A stretch of DNA of 64,000 nt, from assembly GCA_947623455.1 (NCBI GenBank), contig OX392540.1, positions 27,398,410-27,462,409 on the forward strand, written 5' to 3'. This DNA is from Mimachlamys varia (taxonomy: Eukaryota > Mollusca > Bivalvia > Pectinida > Pectinidae). The notes below the pieces were generated by a model. It did no database searches, was not told the DNA's origin, and worked only from the letters and a program-made list of their open reading frames with translations. The position numbers and the translations under genes were made by a program. Below, piece by piece: positions 12,457 through 24,200 of this stretch; positions within the stretch are counted from its first letter, which is position 1, and each line of letters starts with the position of its first letter.

Positions 12457-13188
12457 TTATTTACAATCAGAAAACACATTAAAGTTGAAATCCTCTAATG
12501 CACCATATGGGTGCGACTCCTTAAATCCAGGGTGCCACATTGGATTGTCCTGGATGGTACCCCGTCCTTGCTGGTCAATAAAGACCTCCTGGTCCCACGC
12601 GACGATCACGTTAATTCGCGAAACCTCTGTTGTCTGAGGAGGCCCGCGTCTTCTCTCCTCAGCAGCCTTTCATCTTTCTTCCTCCCTCTCTACCGACACC
12701 TTTTTCACCGGGAGTCTGTAGCGCTCCGGCGAGACATAGCGCTGATTCGCCTTGCCGACACCTTTCCCGACGGCTGTCGTAATGTTTTGGTGTAACCGTA
12801 TCTGGTGTCTTTTCACCTGACTCCTGCATGGGTGCTGAAAATTACACATTGGACAGGGAAACATTATAACTTCCCTTTTATGGGTCTGACCCCAGTGTCT
12901 CCTCATGTCGCAGTAATGTGTATACTTCTCCTTTCCATTACAGGTAGGGACGGGACATGTCATTCCTGATTTCCAGTACTTCAGGTCGTCGTCCACCTGA
13001 CATACCTTAACAACTCCCTGGAATTCCCCAATGACATTATTCTGGTGTAACTTAATGTCCTGCCTACCAAGATTTAGAACAGAGAAACATATTTCTTTGC
13101 CCTCTGTCGCGACCAACGTTCTTACCATACACAATCCTTGATTCACTAGAAACTTACTGGGTTCCACTAATCCCCCAGGAGTGGTCAC
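12457..13188 (-). CDS. Protease-RT linker fused in frame to a two-finger C2H2 domain (LTR element)
   Basis: The frame runs 172 codons from a Met at 13188 to a TGA at 12670, and stays open in the same frame after that stop to a TAA at 12457. Residues 1-60 match the conserved stretch that follows the protease in Ty3/Gypsy polyproteins (FLVNQGL, VLNLGRQDI and NNVIGEF blocks). The open frame continues upstream past one TAA toward the protease. Residues 78-103 form a finger C-x4-C-x14-H-x4-H and residues 112-133 a standard C-x2-C-x12-H-x4-H finger. A basic and glutamate-rich tail follows. Reverse transcriptase would be expected at this point and none is present. Either an internal deletion joined the linker to a C-terminal zinc-finger ORF of the parent, or the fingers were acquired. 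The fingers could bind element RNA or DNA; that is not shown by the sequence. Confidence 0.7.
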
Positions 13189-13270
13189 TACCCTATCTTA
13201 ATATCCACGAACGTGAACCTCCGAACTAGCTGGAATAGAGACCGCCTCGCTAAGTCTCACGTGGGCACAC

Positions 13271-13924
13271 TCATTGTACCCAAATCGCCAGGTTTACCCG
13301 TTGTCCTTCTAACTTAAGAGCAGTATCCCCGAAGTCCAAAACTCCGTCATGCTCAGAGAGGAAATCTACCCTTATTATCCTCGACAACTGATCTAGGTGC
13401 GCCACTATAGCCAAATGCCTATATACCACTTTGCCCACCTTAAAACTAAACCTAGCCTTCCCCGCCACCTTCAGAGGATCTCCAGACGCAGAATACAATA
13501 GGATATTGCTACTTTCTAGTTCTGGCCTTTGCCTTTCCGGAAGAGAGAAATAAAAATCGTCTGTAACGATTGTGACCACTGGCCCAGAATCCACCAAGTA
13601 TCTACAACTCCTATCCCCTATCATTGCATCAAGGAATAAACAACTGGCCTTAATTGAATTAAGCCTAATCTCGGTAAGCCCTTTTGACACTACGTCAGAA
13701 TTATCTAGTAAACAAGCGTCAGGTGTGGTTGAACTTTCGGGCACGAGTCCAACCACTTCTATTCTTTTTTGTTCGGTCCCTTTTTGTTTATTTTCTATTC
13801 GTCCCGAATTTGGACACTCCCTCGCATAATGTCCCGCCTCGCCACAGTTGAAACAAGCCCCATACATAGGTGTGCTTCCGCGATACCTATCATTACCGCG
13901 GCACGACCCCGTCGGTGAAAGCAA
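13271..13924 (-). pseudogene. Gag C-terminus (CCHC zinc knuckle) and retropepsin-like protease
   Basis: A 217-codon frame with a nucleocapsid knuckle C-x2-C-x4-H-x4-C at residues 24-37, preceded by a basic Gly/Arg region. A retroviral-type aspartic protease follows, with its active-site loop DSG at residues 112-114 inside YLVDSGPVVTIV. Farther on, IIRVDFLSEHDGVLDF corresponds to the usual ILGxDFL block. Two deviations suggest decay: Pro follows DSG where Ala is usual, and Arg replaces the Gly before DFL. This frame is shifted relative to the upstream gag frame, with the break near 13,925-13,940. The knuckle would bind genomic RNA and the protease would cleave the polyprotein. Confidence 0.85.
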
Positions 13925-14076
13925 GAGGAATTTCTGCCTCTATTTGCCTTCCGGAATTCTTCCTTAATGTCTTTTAATCCGTCCGATAGCAGCTGAGCCA
14001 AATCTTGCATGTTATTTGACTCATGTTATACAGCTAAAACCGGTGCTTGCTCAATCGAGTCGACATACGCTTTTGG
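13925..14076 (-). pseudogene. Interrupted gag segment with two in-frame stops
   Basis: The gag frame continues past its TAG at 14077 through a second in-frame TAA, then MQDLAQLLSDGLKDIKEEF and a basic stretch, before shifting into the frame that holds the zinc knuckle. These breaks show that the copy cannot make full-length gag. Confidence 0.7.
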
Positions 14077-15222
14077 CTATTTGACGGTCAAAGCCTGTTC
14101 ATTTTCAAAAGCCTCGAACTCAATGGCCAGCGTTAAAGCTGCCTCGAGAGTTGTCGGATGTTTGAACTGGCCATGCTTTTTCATTTCGTGGCTTCGGAGC
14201 CCGTGGATGAATTGGTCTGTAATGTTTACTTCACGAGCCTTCGGAGACAAATCAGGGAAGGACAGCGCAGCGAGCCGTCTCCATTCTAATCCATATGAGG
14301 TGATGCTTTCTTTTTCCTTGTAAGACCTGTTTTTCAGCTGACATCTATAGGCATTTTCCCTCCCGGGAGGCGCGAACCTTTCCGCTAAAATATCCTTCAT
14401 TTGAGCGTAATTGCCTAACTGGGACATGGTCAGGTCAGCTAGGATTTTCTGTGCTGCCCCTCTTAGACTCATGGCTAGCTGCTGGGCTTTCTCATAGCTA
14501 CCCCATTGATTCCAGTTAGAAACTTGCTCGAAATGTACATGTTTGATGTAATCATTAAAGTCTGTTGATCCATCATAGGTCTGAGGGTCTTTTTGTTTCC
14601 TACACCGAGAGAATGGCTGCGATACATTCCCTACAGATGGGAGTCTGTCTGGAAGTTTATGGAATCCATCCAGAGTTCCCGTATTACCATTTCTTATTGG
14701 TGTATCTACAACTTTAGCTGTACTAGTCTGAATAGCGCTAAGCATGATAGGACCCCACTCAAACCCTACCGATTCTTGTCCTTGTAATGGGGTGTCAACT
14801 ACACCAAAGGTATCATGCGTGTTTAGGTCATTATCAAATGTACCCCTATTGTTGTGGTCCACTGTCCCAAAATTAACAGACTTCCTAGGCATTTCTCTAA
14901 AATTGCCTACTTTTGACAAAGGGTTATTCAACTTAGGCCTAGCCCCTATTCCCAGTGCTTGATAACTGCTGTCCCTAACATCAAATGTTTCAGCGAAGGG
15001 GTTTAAGTTACAGTTTTCTCCAAAAACCTGTGAAGGAACCCTTGCGTCAGAATGCCAAATCTGGTCCCTACCCAGCGACATTGTAGTACTAGTTGACATC
15101 GTGGTGACAACAGATGAGGTTGTATTTGTGAGGGGAAATGCTGTTGACAGTGTGAAAGGAGGCTTATCACAATAACTACTAAATGAACTGGGACCTGTAA
15201 GGCCAATTATTCTATCTGTCAT
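14077..15222 (-). pseudogene. Gag capsid region of the LTR element
   Basis: A 381-codon frame opens about 100 bp inside the 5' LTR. The first 200 residues are Ser/Thr/Pro-rich and low in conservation. From about residue 210 to the end it matches the retrotransposon gag (capsid) domain: a W-x2-W-x3-EKA-x2-L block, SLRGAAQKIL, the RFAPPGRENAY region, and the run through FIHGL to TTLEAALTLAIEFEAFE. The capsid domain packages element RNA into virus-like particles. The frame stops at a TAG inside what should be continuous gag. It is marked as a pseudogene because of that stop, the second stop and the downstream frameshift. Confidence 0.85.
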
Positions 15223-15319
15223 GTTTCACAGCAAAAAAATGTTTATAAAAACAAAAAGAACAAGTTTGTAGAAAGAAATAAAAACCAAATAAACGAATGC
15301 CCAACAGATTTCCCTGGAT

Positions 15320-15337
15320 CCTGGTCACGTAGCACCA
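15320..15337 (-). other. Primer-binding site of the LTR element
   Basis: One base inside the 5' LTR the minus strand reads TGGTGCTACGTGACCAGG, which would pair with a tRNA 3' end of ...CACGTAGCACCA. The TGG start and position fit the standard layout. I do not recognise the tRNA from memory. Confidence 0.7.
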
Positions 15338-15338
15338 G

Positions 15339-16150
15339 TGTAAAAGAATGTCGGTTCCGTCACACGTGTAAGGGATTCCCCACACGCGTGTACACTGTTA
15401 CAACCCAGGTTCGGGGAGCCAGGGTTCTGTTGGAACCTTAATTCGTTATCTTTATAAAAACATATCAATGACAGAGACTAAAAGGCCTTGTAGATATATA
15501 ACGGATATTTATTTGGGTACACTTGGTATATATAACATGCTACATCAATTCGTATACTCAAGATATATGGCCAATCTAATAGTGTCCCTTAATAGCCCTG
15601 CCTGCCTACAACTAAACTTGATTAATGATTAATGACCTACCCAGCTTCCCTCGATCGCCAGCCTAGCTAGGTACCTGCAGCTAGCCCCTACACCCATTAC
15701 ACATACCTTATCACTGCCTCACCCAAGCCACTACAGGTGAATACACTACTGCTAGCTATAGGGAGAGAAGGGGGACCTTAATACTCACCCTATAGAGTAA
15801 CCTCGGAGAGGAGGGGAAACAGCCAAAGGGAGGCTTTAGGGAAGGGGAACAGCCAAATGGAGGCTTTAGGGAGGGGAGGTGAAGTCGCAGCTACATGGAA
15901 GCCTTCGACTCGTTGGAACTGTAAGGGACAAGGCCTTTTATACCCCAACCCAGGGAAAACCAACTCCTACACAAAAAGGTACCTGTCATTATCCAATGAA
16001 AAGGAGTTTAACTCCCTTACTTTGGTTTACCCTAAATCAGAGTGCCCGTATGAGAGCTAACTTCCTGTAATACTATTCAGGCTACCAATATACTAGTATA
16101 TATCTATGTATATAATTTATGTAACTACTATAAGATCTAATCCTTTTACA
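15339..16150 (-). repeat. Right LTR (5' LTR of the minus-strand element)
   Basis: Homologous to 11170-12009, with the same 8-bp terminal inverted repeats. It carries a TCAATGA insertion near 15465 and a duplicated ATTAATG near 15628 relative to the left LTR. Small frames at 15857-16070 lie within it and are not genes. Confidence 0.95.
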
Positions 16151-17059
16151 CATGTATATCTATTATGTGGATGTGTTCCAAATTCCTTCCCTTTTATTGA
16201 CTTTGTATCAAAGTATCAACTTCGCAGTTATCTTTCAGAGAAAGGCTTTACATTGATAGGTTTGAACAAAAATCACACATCAAAACAACACATTTATGAT
16301 TAGGAATAAAATACAGTCGAGGCAAAAAAAAAATGGAAGCCATTAATACACTGCAAAAAAATCAACATATCACAAAGGGACAAAAAACGAAATTTACCTA
16401 CCAGAAATCCTTGACATAAACAAGGGGCCTTTAGCCAGTCTATGTAATCTAAACCAGATCAAACACATGTCTTATTGTGATAAAAACACTAAATAGTAGT
16501 CTCAATAGCATAACAAAAAAATATATCGAGCATATTTCGTGGAAGATACTGAAGGTCTTAAGTATTTGCTTGCGATTGTCACACTGATACTTAATAAAAT
16601 ACCTCTTCCTTGAACTGATTACTTGCAATTGGTCCTAACCTGGACGAAACAGCTGCATGATGAAGTTTAATTCATTTTTCGGCATACTGAATAGATTACT
16701 AAATTTAAAAGGTGCAGCATGTGTGTGTGCATGTTACGTCGATTTCAGTCAGTCATTCATTACTAAAAGTGATTGTTTACAATTCATTAACTTTAAATGT
16801 CAATATTACTGTTATAATTGCTATAATTACCAATCACACCCATACTCCATGCCATGGCCCGTCCTTAAAGTCTTATAGTAATCAGGTTGTCTGTCTATCT
16901 GTCCGTTCATTTTTTTGTTGATGGAAATAAATTGTTCATATAATTTTACCTGGTGATTTCCCTTGCATCCTACGTCTGCGTGGAAATTTTGTTTTCGAGC
17001 TGATTTGATACAGAATGGCTGCTAGTCCGCCATCTTTGATTTTAACATTAACAATTTCA
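16151..17059. other. Non-coding stretch with one family B fragment
   Basis: AT-rich flank of the LTR insertion. The only recurring sequence is the family B fragment at 16640-16745. Confidence 0.5.
16640..16745 (-). repeat. Dispersed repeat family B fragment
   Basis: Reverse orientation of the family. The blocks GGACGAAACAGCTG, TTTAATTCATTTTT, CGGCATACTG, AAATTTAAAAGGTGCAGCAT and TTACGTC match the copies at 25.1, 28.3, 30.7, 37.7 and 42.0 kb. Confidence 0.75.
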
Positions 17060-17520
17060 GAAATAAGTAAATATTTTGGTATGACATGAAGCAAAATTTT
17101 GTAAGAATTTAACTAGGATTCAACTGACCAAAAGTCAAAATCGCCTGGGCAAAGGTCGAATCACCAGGTCAAAGGTCAAATCACATGGTCAGATCAGATT
17201 TTGTACTTTTTCAATGATAAACCTTTTTGATATGACATTATGAAGTGAAGTTGGCTGAAATTAAACAAGGAGTCAACTGACTAAATTTCAAGGTCACTGA
17301 TTCAAAGATTAAAATCACCAGGCCAGTGTTAAGTTTGGTAACTTTTCACTGATGAACATTTTTGTGATAACATGAAGAAGCAAAGTAGGTCGGAATTTAA
17401 AAAAGAAAGCATTTGACCATTCAAGAAGGTCACATGATAAAAGGTCAAGGTCACATTTTGTAACTTTTAGCTGATGAATATTTCTTTATGACATATTGAA
17501 GCAAAGCTGGTAGGGGCCAA
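17060..17520 (+). repeat. Degenerate tandem repeat (about 3 units of about 130-150 bp) rich in AGGTCA
   Basis: Each unit contains a TTTTGTAACTTTT / CTGATGAA / TATGACAT / GAAGCAAA / AACTGACCA-like succession followed by AAGGTCA motifs. A perfect DR1 (AGGTCA-A-AGGTCA) lies at 17166-17178 and a TCAAGGTCA motif near 17445. Such spacing matches nuclear-receptor sites, but the repeat alone can explain it. Confidence 0.6.
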
Positions 17521-17529
17521 ACAACATTA

Positions 17530-20235
17530 TAAAACATACACATTGACAAACAAGAATACAAAAAATAAGAAGCTTAACTCTCCAACATTAAAATCTTTAA
17601 AAAAGTTTTAATTAATAAAAGATATCATATCTTAGATTAAAGATTGTCAAGATAGGCGACAGGAAATAAAAGAAATGAAATATGGAACGAAATATAAAGA
17701 TCCTAAATACTGCAATTCTTAATCCTATTTGAATGCTTTTGACAATCTCCCTTCTGCAGGTGTTCCATACATATAAATGATTAAAACGATTAAAAGAATA
17801 CAACAAACATTTGAGCAATCAATATTTTTATTCATAAAACTGCAACGATCATATTAAAAATATCTGTCTTACACCCAATACTTCCGGTAACTTTCATAGA
17901 TTGCAACTAGGTTCAGCGTTCCATTTCGAAGTTGAAATTAGCAAACATACAATTGTAAGACGAATAGAAATCGATGAAGTACAACGCTTGGTTGGTTACT
18001 TGTTTTTTATGAGATATGCATTAACATGCATTTAGTTAAGTTAATAGCTGATCTTTTTTAAACGTATCAAAGTAAAGCAGGAAATATTTTTAAACAGCAA
18101 TACAGCAAATAGTATGGGTTTAATTGTATAAAAAGAACCAAATCGATACGGAAAGGCGCCGGAAACCGAGTAGGAATCTTAATGAAACAAAATCGATCCC
18201 GAAACCCGCAAAATGACGAGAAGTTCAATGTCTGGAAGGACAATGGATTTTACACTCAACGTTGCATGCGCAAAATGCACGCTAATTATGTCATCAAATA
18301 CTTTAATTACTAGAATTGAATAGGATGTCAAATCTTAAAAGGGGTAACCTAGTCACTTTAACACAAACAAATGCTTTGTACAAATTTTGGAAAGGAGAAT
18401 GGCATTTCAGGGATACCATCGATTTTGCTACAGTATACAACTATAATTTCGATTTAATAAACATGCTTAACTTTCACAAAATATCAGTGGTTGTTTGATT
18501 TCGCAAGAACTGATAGAATCATCCAGTACTTTAAAAAAAAATGCTCGAGTGATGAAACCATCCCTCAATTCTACTATATCAATGGTTTGGTAGTCATAAT
18601 GAAGAGGGGATGGAAGGCCTGAAATACCAACCTTACCATACCTGGATCCAGATGTTCATAGGTAATTAGCTAGATCACATTTTAACGACCCCTTTTTTAA
18701 ACTTTTATAATTCTGTCAATAAAGAAGCTAAAGCCTTTCAATTTTATATGTAAATAGACACTACAAGATATTTGTTATCTGCAAAGTTGTAACAAAATAT
18801 ATGGTTTCATTTTAAAGTTACAGGATAATTAATATTTGCGCTAACTGATTAATAAGCTAATCACCTTTTGAACAACTGCGCACTGGTCTCAAATTTCGTT
18901 CTTCAGCCCATTGTTTCTTTGTTTGTTAATGCAGCAGATAGTACTTGATAACATATGAGAAACTAGTACTGTAAAACGATTATGTTGCTGTATCGATAAG
19001 AATAAACGTGTTCAATTTTGCAGTATGTTTCTGTAAGGGTAAAATATTTACACTAATGGAATAAAGAGGTAATAGACATTGTAAACTGAATCAATGACAG
19101 ACAGTATTACAGATCTCGCACAGTATGTTCAATTATCTCACAAGGTACCGACGAGACCAGTTATGTTGTAGTATCGATCGAGGGCTATACACTTACTCCG
19201 CAACAAATCAAAAAGTTGGCAAAACGTCTTTCTCTATTGTGGGAAGCGAAATGTCTACAATTAGTCTCTTGTCTTATACTGTACACATATACAGTATATT
19301 GACACTGTTTATGTACTTCTCAAGAGTTTAACGCCATTCACAAGAGGATATTCATCTACAGTGTCTTGGTAACAGTCAGAAATAATTACCAATTAGTTCT
19401 CGCTTCTCGTCGTTGCAGTGTGGTTATGTGAGCTAGCTAACATAGTTTGGTGTTTCTTGGGGATCTCCCAGGAACCACTAATAGACAAAAAGTGATGTTC
19501 TGCCCAATTCACAACCGAAACCTTTGGTTTAGTTCTGTTAATCAACTTTTAATTTTCGTTTATGTCTCTGTAACCTATATACGATATATCGTATTAACCA
19601 AAGACAATTTTTTTCTACCATTCTGTTCATAAATCAAAGAACGGAACGGAAGACGAAACGACAAATCAAGTTGACAATACTTGGTGTAAATACTTTTGCC
19701 ACAAGCAAGTCTCGTTGTGACAAAATAAAGTCCTGTCTTTAATATACTTCAATAAAATGTGAAAGCTCGTCACTCACTTCTTTTGATCACATATTTCAAA
19801 AACGAATAATGTATTTGACATCCTCTTTTAAATAAGAATGTCTTATAACTGCAACAATGTGAAACAAAGTTTAAAGGTCCGTTCTTTAAATCAGATTACT
19901 ACACATTGTTAAAATCGCCGAATCTAAAATGGTGGGTAGTAAAGGAAATGTGGTGTTGTTTTGTCACAACTGATCCAGATGATAAACTATCAGTAGACTT
20001 ACCACCTATGTGAGTTAGGGCATTTTCATCACTATGACTGACAGAGATGACCTTAGTTCTCTTATAAACACTTTTGGTGAATCGCTAAGCCTGACTCATG
20101 ACATGGAGACGCTGTTGATATTCCGTGTTTCGTTTTACTAGAGATTCCTCCGACCAAACAAGTAAAACTGCTGACATGCATAGTACATAACAGCTCCTAA
20201 AAATGGCAAACAATTTTGGATTTAAACATCGTGTT
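17530..20235. other. Non-coding stretch, nothing recognised
   Basis: Only short frames of 60-70 codons without family resemblance. A small palindrome around ATACTGTA..TACAGTAT occurs near 19277-19298. Confidence 0.45.
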
Positions 20236-20239
20236 TTCT

Positions 20240-20385
20240 CAGAGGAAAGTTCCCCAATGAAGAGTAAGCATCTTCTGCTTCATCGACGACATCCGCCATG
20301 TACATCTTTGTAAACAAAACCTTAATCACAGGGGTGAACGCTACACTAAAAGCAACAAATGATGCCGTGTCAAAGGAGACATTAG
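20240..20385 (+). repeat. Mosaic fragment of dispersed repeats
   Basis: The first part matches the GAAGAGTAAGCATCTTCTGC to CGCCATGTA blocks of family A. The second part (CACAGGGGTGAACGCT) matches the repeat at 35.07 kb (CACAGGGGCGAACGCT). Confidence 0.6.
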
Positions 20386-20962
20386 AAATAAAAGACTTCT
20401 TCTAGAAATAGAAAGATAACATCCAAAATTGTATTGCCTCTCACGAATTAAAAAATGAATAAGCACAAATTTTAGGTCTACCTGCATGGCAAAATTAAGG
20501 GAAAATAAAATTGTTGATAATTAAACATTACTGCAACATTATAGAATGTGTGATATATCGTATCATTATGTAAAACAGATGGAATACTCTAGTCTATTTG
20601 TTACAATGTACTTCATAACTATTGACGTATTAAGCCTTTATGAATCTTGGCGTATTATTTGATACCAACTAAAACAGCACAACGTCAACACAGATCACGA
20701 CAAAATATGAAACTGCGTCAGTAAAGAAGGATCAAATCGGATATTGGATACAAGAGCTGTTGATTTAAAACTGATCGAGCTGGTGTCTTCAATGACACAA
20801 TTTGAGATGACGCTCATTAATTGCAATTAGTTTCAAACGCCAACGTCTTGATAGGTTTTTAACATATTGTACTCGTCGATCATTTGTACCAAATTTCCTT
20901 AACGAAAATGCCAATTTTTAAACAGATTTCAATATATCTATCTAAATGTTTGTTATCGAACT

Positions 20963-21355
20963 TTAAAGGCCCAATATACGTAACTTTCGGCAAAACTTGA
21001 AGCAAAAATCAAGCCTAATAACTTATTATATTTATATATTTAGCTAAGATTAACTGATATCAGCAATATTCAAGATGAATTCTTTCGCGGTTACCGGTAC
21101 AGCAGTAGTTGAAACACAATATTTGTAAACACGCGTCCATTTCGAACCGTCTTCTATCTTCGGTTTGTTATTGAAGAGGGCCCCACCTTAATTATTTTCA
21201 GTTCTTTGGATTTTTTCCCCCAGAGTTTCTTGTTAGTTACCGCTCAGGTTTACTTCGTTTTAGGCTAATTTTTGCATGATTTTCAACTGGATTTTTTTTC
21301 AGAATTTTTCAGAATCACGAAAATTTTCCTGAAGTTACGTATATTGGGCCTTTAA
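20963..21355 (+). mobile_element. TTAA-flanked MITE, copy 1 (about 393 bp)
   Basis: It begins TTAA then AGGCCCAATATACGTAACTT and ends with the reverse complement of the same terminal repeat followed by TTAA. Full-length relatives lie at 35221-35611 and 38330-38668. There is no coding capacity. A TTAA target and imperfect 20-24 bp inverted repeats suggest mobilisation by a piggyBac-type transposase; that assignment is inference. Confidence 0.85.
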
Positions 21356-21356
21356 T

Positions 21357-24007
21357 ATTAAAAAAAAAAAAAAGAATTTTAGACGTTGTTACAATATCTT
21401 GTTTCATTACGCTTTGCTTGTCTAAACCTCATGTTTTGTTCTAATGTGGAATGTTCGCCTAGATGAGGAAGGCGATGTGTTCTATTCCTTGGCCGGGACA
21501 TAGAGAATCGCAAAAATGATAGTGTTAAGTCACTGCTTCATGTTCAGTATTAACGGTTATTGGTACTAAATGATGTGTCCGTTGTCAGTACAATGTTATC
21601 GGTTGGAATACTGCGCTGGGTGCCTTCGGCATTGAATTTTAGCGACATAGTAGTCGGAATCCGATTCGCGTTATTACAAGGCGGCAAATACGCCAACATA
21701 CCCTGCCTTCAGCACGCATGTACACCACAAAAAGAGGCATGACCTTAATTAATCTTTGCTGTAAGTAGGACGTTCAACTTGATGGCACTAAGACAAGAAG
21801 TACCCGCGTAAATGTACTTGCAGAATAAAATCTAGGTGTGTAATGGATTGCCAGCAACACGTTTGTGGTGCACAGGTCTTGTTATAATGTACGCGAGAGA
21901 ATAATGCGTAGGGATATCATATTATCAATAAACGGAAATAATTTGAGACATGGTGTGTAATCGGAAAGATTGGTAAATCTTTTTCATAAAATAGACAATT
22001 TAGAATTCAATTTGCAAAACGAATTCCGGAACGGAGCTGGGCACACAGCTGCGTGGCAGGGATAGGGTACAGTGTTTTTCTCCACAGCAGAGTGTTTTAT
22101 ATCATTTGATTTAATTCAGTCTTGCTGTATGATAGTTGATGAATTTTTTTCAAAGCAGCTTTCCGTTTCGTGTAGGATAGACTTGCAATATATATCCCGT
22201 CTGGTAAATTAATGGATTTTGTTTTGCAAATCGGTGCCTGAAGTCACCAAGGAGTGGGCATCAGACATGAAAAAATGCTATTCCGTTGTAAGTGAACATT
22301 AGCTGCTAGCTACACGACATATTGTGCCATTTATAATAATGACTTCCGGTTTTCTACGTGAGCCATTATTCGATAAAGTATCCGCTGAGTCGGAGAACGT
22401 TTCTTTGTCATTGTTGCCTTCCACAACTAAAACGTAAGCAGAAAATACAGCATCAGAAAACCGTTACCGAGTATTACTTGAAGGTGGGGATGTCATAATA
22501 AGATGGCAATTAACAAGCTTGATACAATATTATACAAATTAAAGCTAATGAGTACAACTAGCACAGACACGGTGTCTAAACACGTAGGGATGTAATCCTA
22601 ATCATCAGCCTTAGCATATATTTCAACTTGTCAGAACATTTAGAATGTCTAATTATGGTAAGACATTCAATAATTTTCGTTTATCACCAGTAATTACTGA
22701 ATAAGGAACTCCACTTCAGAACGTTCATTGAGCTCTTGCCTACAAGGTACATGTATTTCTATCGTAGTCTTATATGGAAACAGAAGACAATACTTTTGAT
22801 CAAATTAAGTATGTTTGTGGGGGGTCGATGTTACACATCAAACAGCGCTGGTGCGATACACACCAGTTTGACGCCTCCATTGTAAAATAGAAAAAAAGGC
22901 CGAGGGACGTTGTTTTGAACAATATCATTAGATTACATATTGAATTTTATGAGTTTTTGTCGTTACACGTCCTATTACAAAAACAGGCAGGGTCATTTAA
23001 AATTGTCATAATGATATGGCGGTCAATTGTTTAATGAAGTGAAACAAATACATTACGTAATTACGAATGATACAAAATAAATAGAGGATCATCATTTATT
23101 AAACGAGTTCAATAATTTAATATGCCACGAGCCTTTAGGCGAGTGACATGTTAAAGTATTTAACAAATTTAATAAATTCCATATTACATTGACACGGGTG
23201 TAAGATTTTATTTATTATACAACTTATGTTTATGAGAAAATACTAAAAAACTGTAAAATTCATTTTCCATAGAAAAGCAAATTTCTACTTTGGCGGTACG
23301 ATGTTTACTAAGGAGACAATGATATGACGTCATAAAGAAGAATTTTTTTATGACATCACAATCGTGTTATTGCGCATGTGTGTAACACCATATTTATGAC
23401 ATGACCGCATGACATGACTGAACGGGTCAGTTATGTAATAAAGGTATTTATCAACATTTACATTTAACAGCATTAAGTTCCAATCTGCATTATCAAAAGA
23501 CATATACATGAAGGGAATATTCAAAAGGGCGTACAAGTATGATACAGATATTATATGTAAATGTTACAGAAAAAAAAAGTGAAAAAAATATATTTCATTG
23601 TGATGAAGTTGTCTAATTTCCGCAAATAAATTATTGATAGAAACCAAAAAACAATGGCGACCTTTGACATCACAGAAAGGATTCTTCACTTGATCACAAA
23701 ACTACTAAAATGCAATTTAGTTTATGTTAAGAAAATTATATTATTGTAAAAGAAGTTAAAGTAAAGGGTTTGGTTTGCTTTGTTTTTATTTAGTTTTACC
23801 TCCTTTGTACAGCTAAGGCCATTTACGGACATCCTCCCGATGTATGACATGTATGTGTGTGTATTGCCTGCGTGTGTATTAGGAAGGCTGCAGTATGTTC
23901 GAGCCAGCCTCCATGCAATAGTCCGGAATTTTCTCCGATCTTTAGCACTACTACACTAAAGTATACTGTCGGGGTCTAAATGCAGTACCGCTCCCATAAT
24001 ACTAAAG
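21357..24007. other. Non-coding stretch, nothing recognised
   Basis: Follows the MITE with a poly-A run. Short frames only, without domain resemblance or splice context. A fragment near 23865-23900 (GTGTGTATT...GGCTGCAGTATGTTCG) resembles the repeat at 34.84 kb. Confidence 0.45.
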
Positions 24008-24200
24008 TATTAGAGAATGCCGAAGCGTTAACAAAATCGATTAAACTAGAGGCAAATATGAACAAAGGAAAGATTTACATGGAGACCCTTGCAATGCAAT
24101 AAGACCAGGTGTTCCGGAAGAGTAAGCATCTTTTGCTTCATCGACGACACCCGACGTGTAAATCTTGATCACATGAAAGTAGACATCAAGTCCTCGAAAT
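24008..24200 (+). repeat. Dispersed repeat family A, copy 2
   Basis: Runs from GAGAATGCCGAAGCGTTAAC to the GACGTGTAAATCTTG block, with all internal blocks in order. About 90 bp farther on, the sequence ATGAGACAAAGATGGCGACC recurs at 42.93 kb and, inverted, near 49.11 kb, suggesting that the parent element extends beyond 300 bp. Confidence 0.75.

Larger units (their letters stand above)
11170..16150 (-). mobile_element. Complete but non-autonomous Ty3/Gypsy-type LTR retrotransposon
   Basis: The element is 4,981 bp, read on the minus strand, and has LTRs of 840 and 812 bp. Each LTR begins TGTAAAAG and ends CTTTTACA. It is flanked by CATG duplications. Next to the 5' LTR (right side) lies a primer-binding site starting TGGTGC, and next to the 3' LTR (left side) a purine tract AAGGGGGAAGGAG. 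The 3.3-kb interior encodes gag, a CCHC knuckle, an aspartic protease and the usual protease-RT linker, then two C2H2 fingers. No reverse transcriptase, RNase H or integrase motif was found on either strand. Gag carries two in-frame stops and a frameshift, so this copy is not coding-competent. The LTRs differ at roughly 3 percent of sites by eye plus several indels, so it is not a very recent insertion. Confidence 0.93.

Noticed and set aside
12511..12795. 94-codon plus ORF
   Set aside because: Antisense shadow of the C2H2/linker frame of the LTR element.
14009..14323. 104-codon plus ORF
   Set aside because: Antisense shadow of gag.
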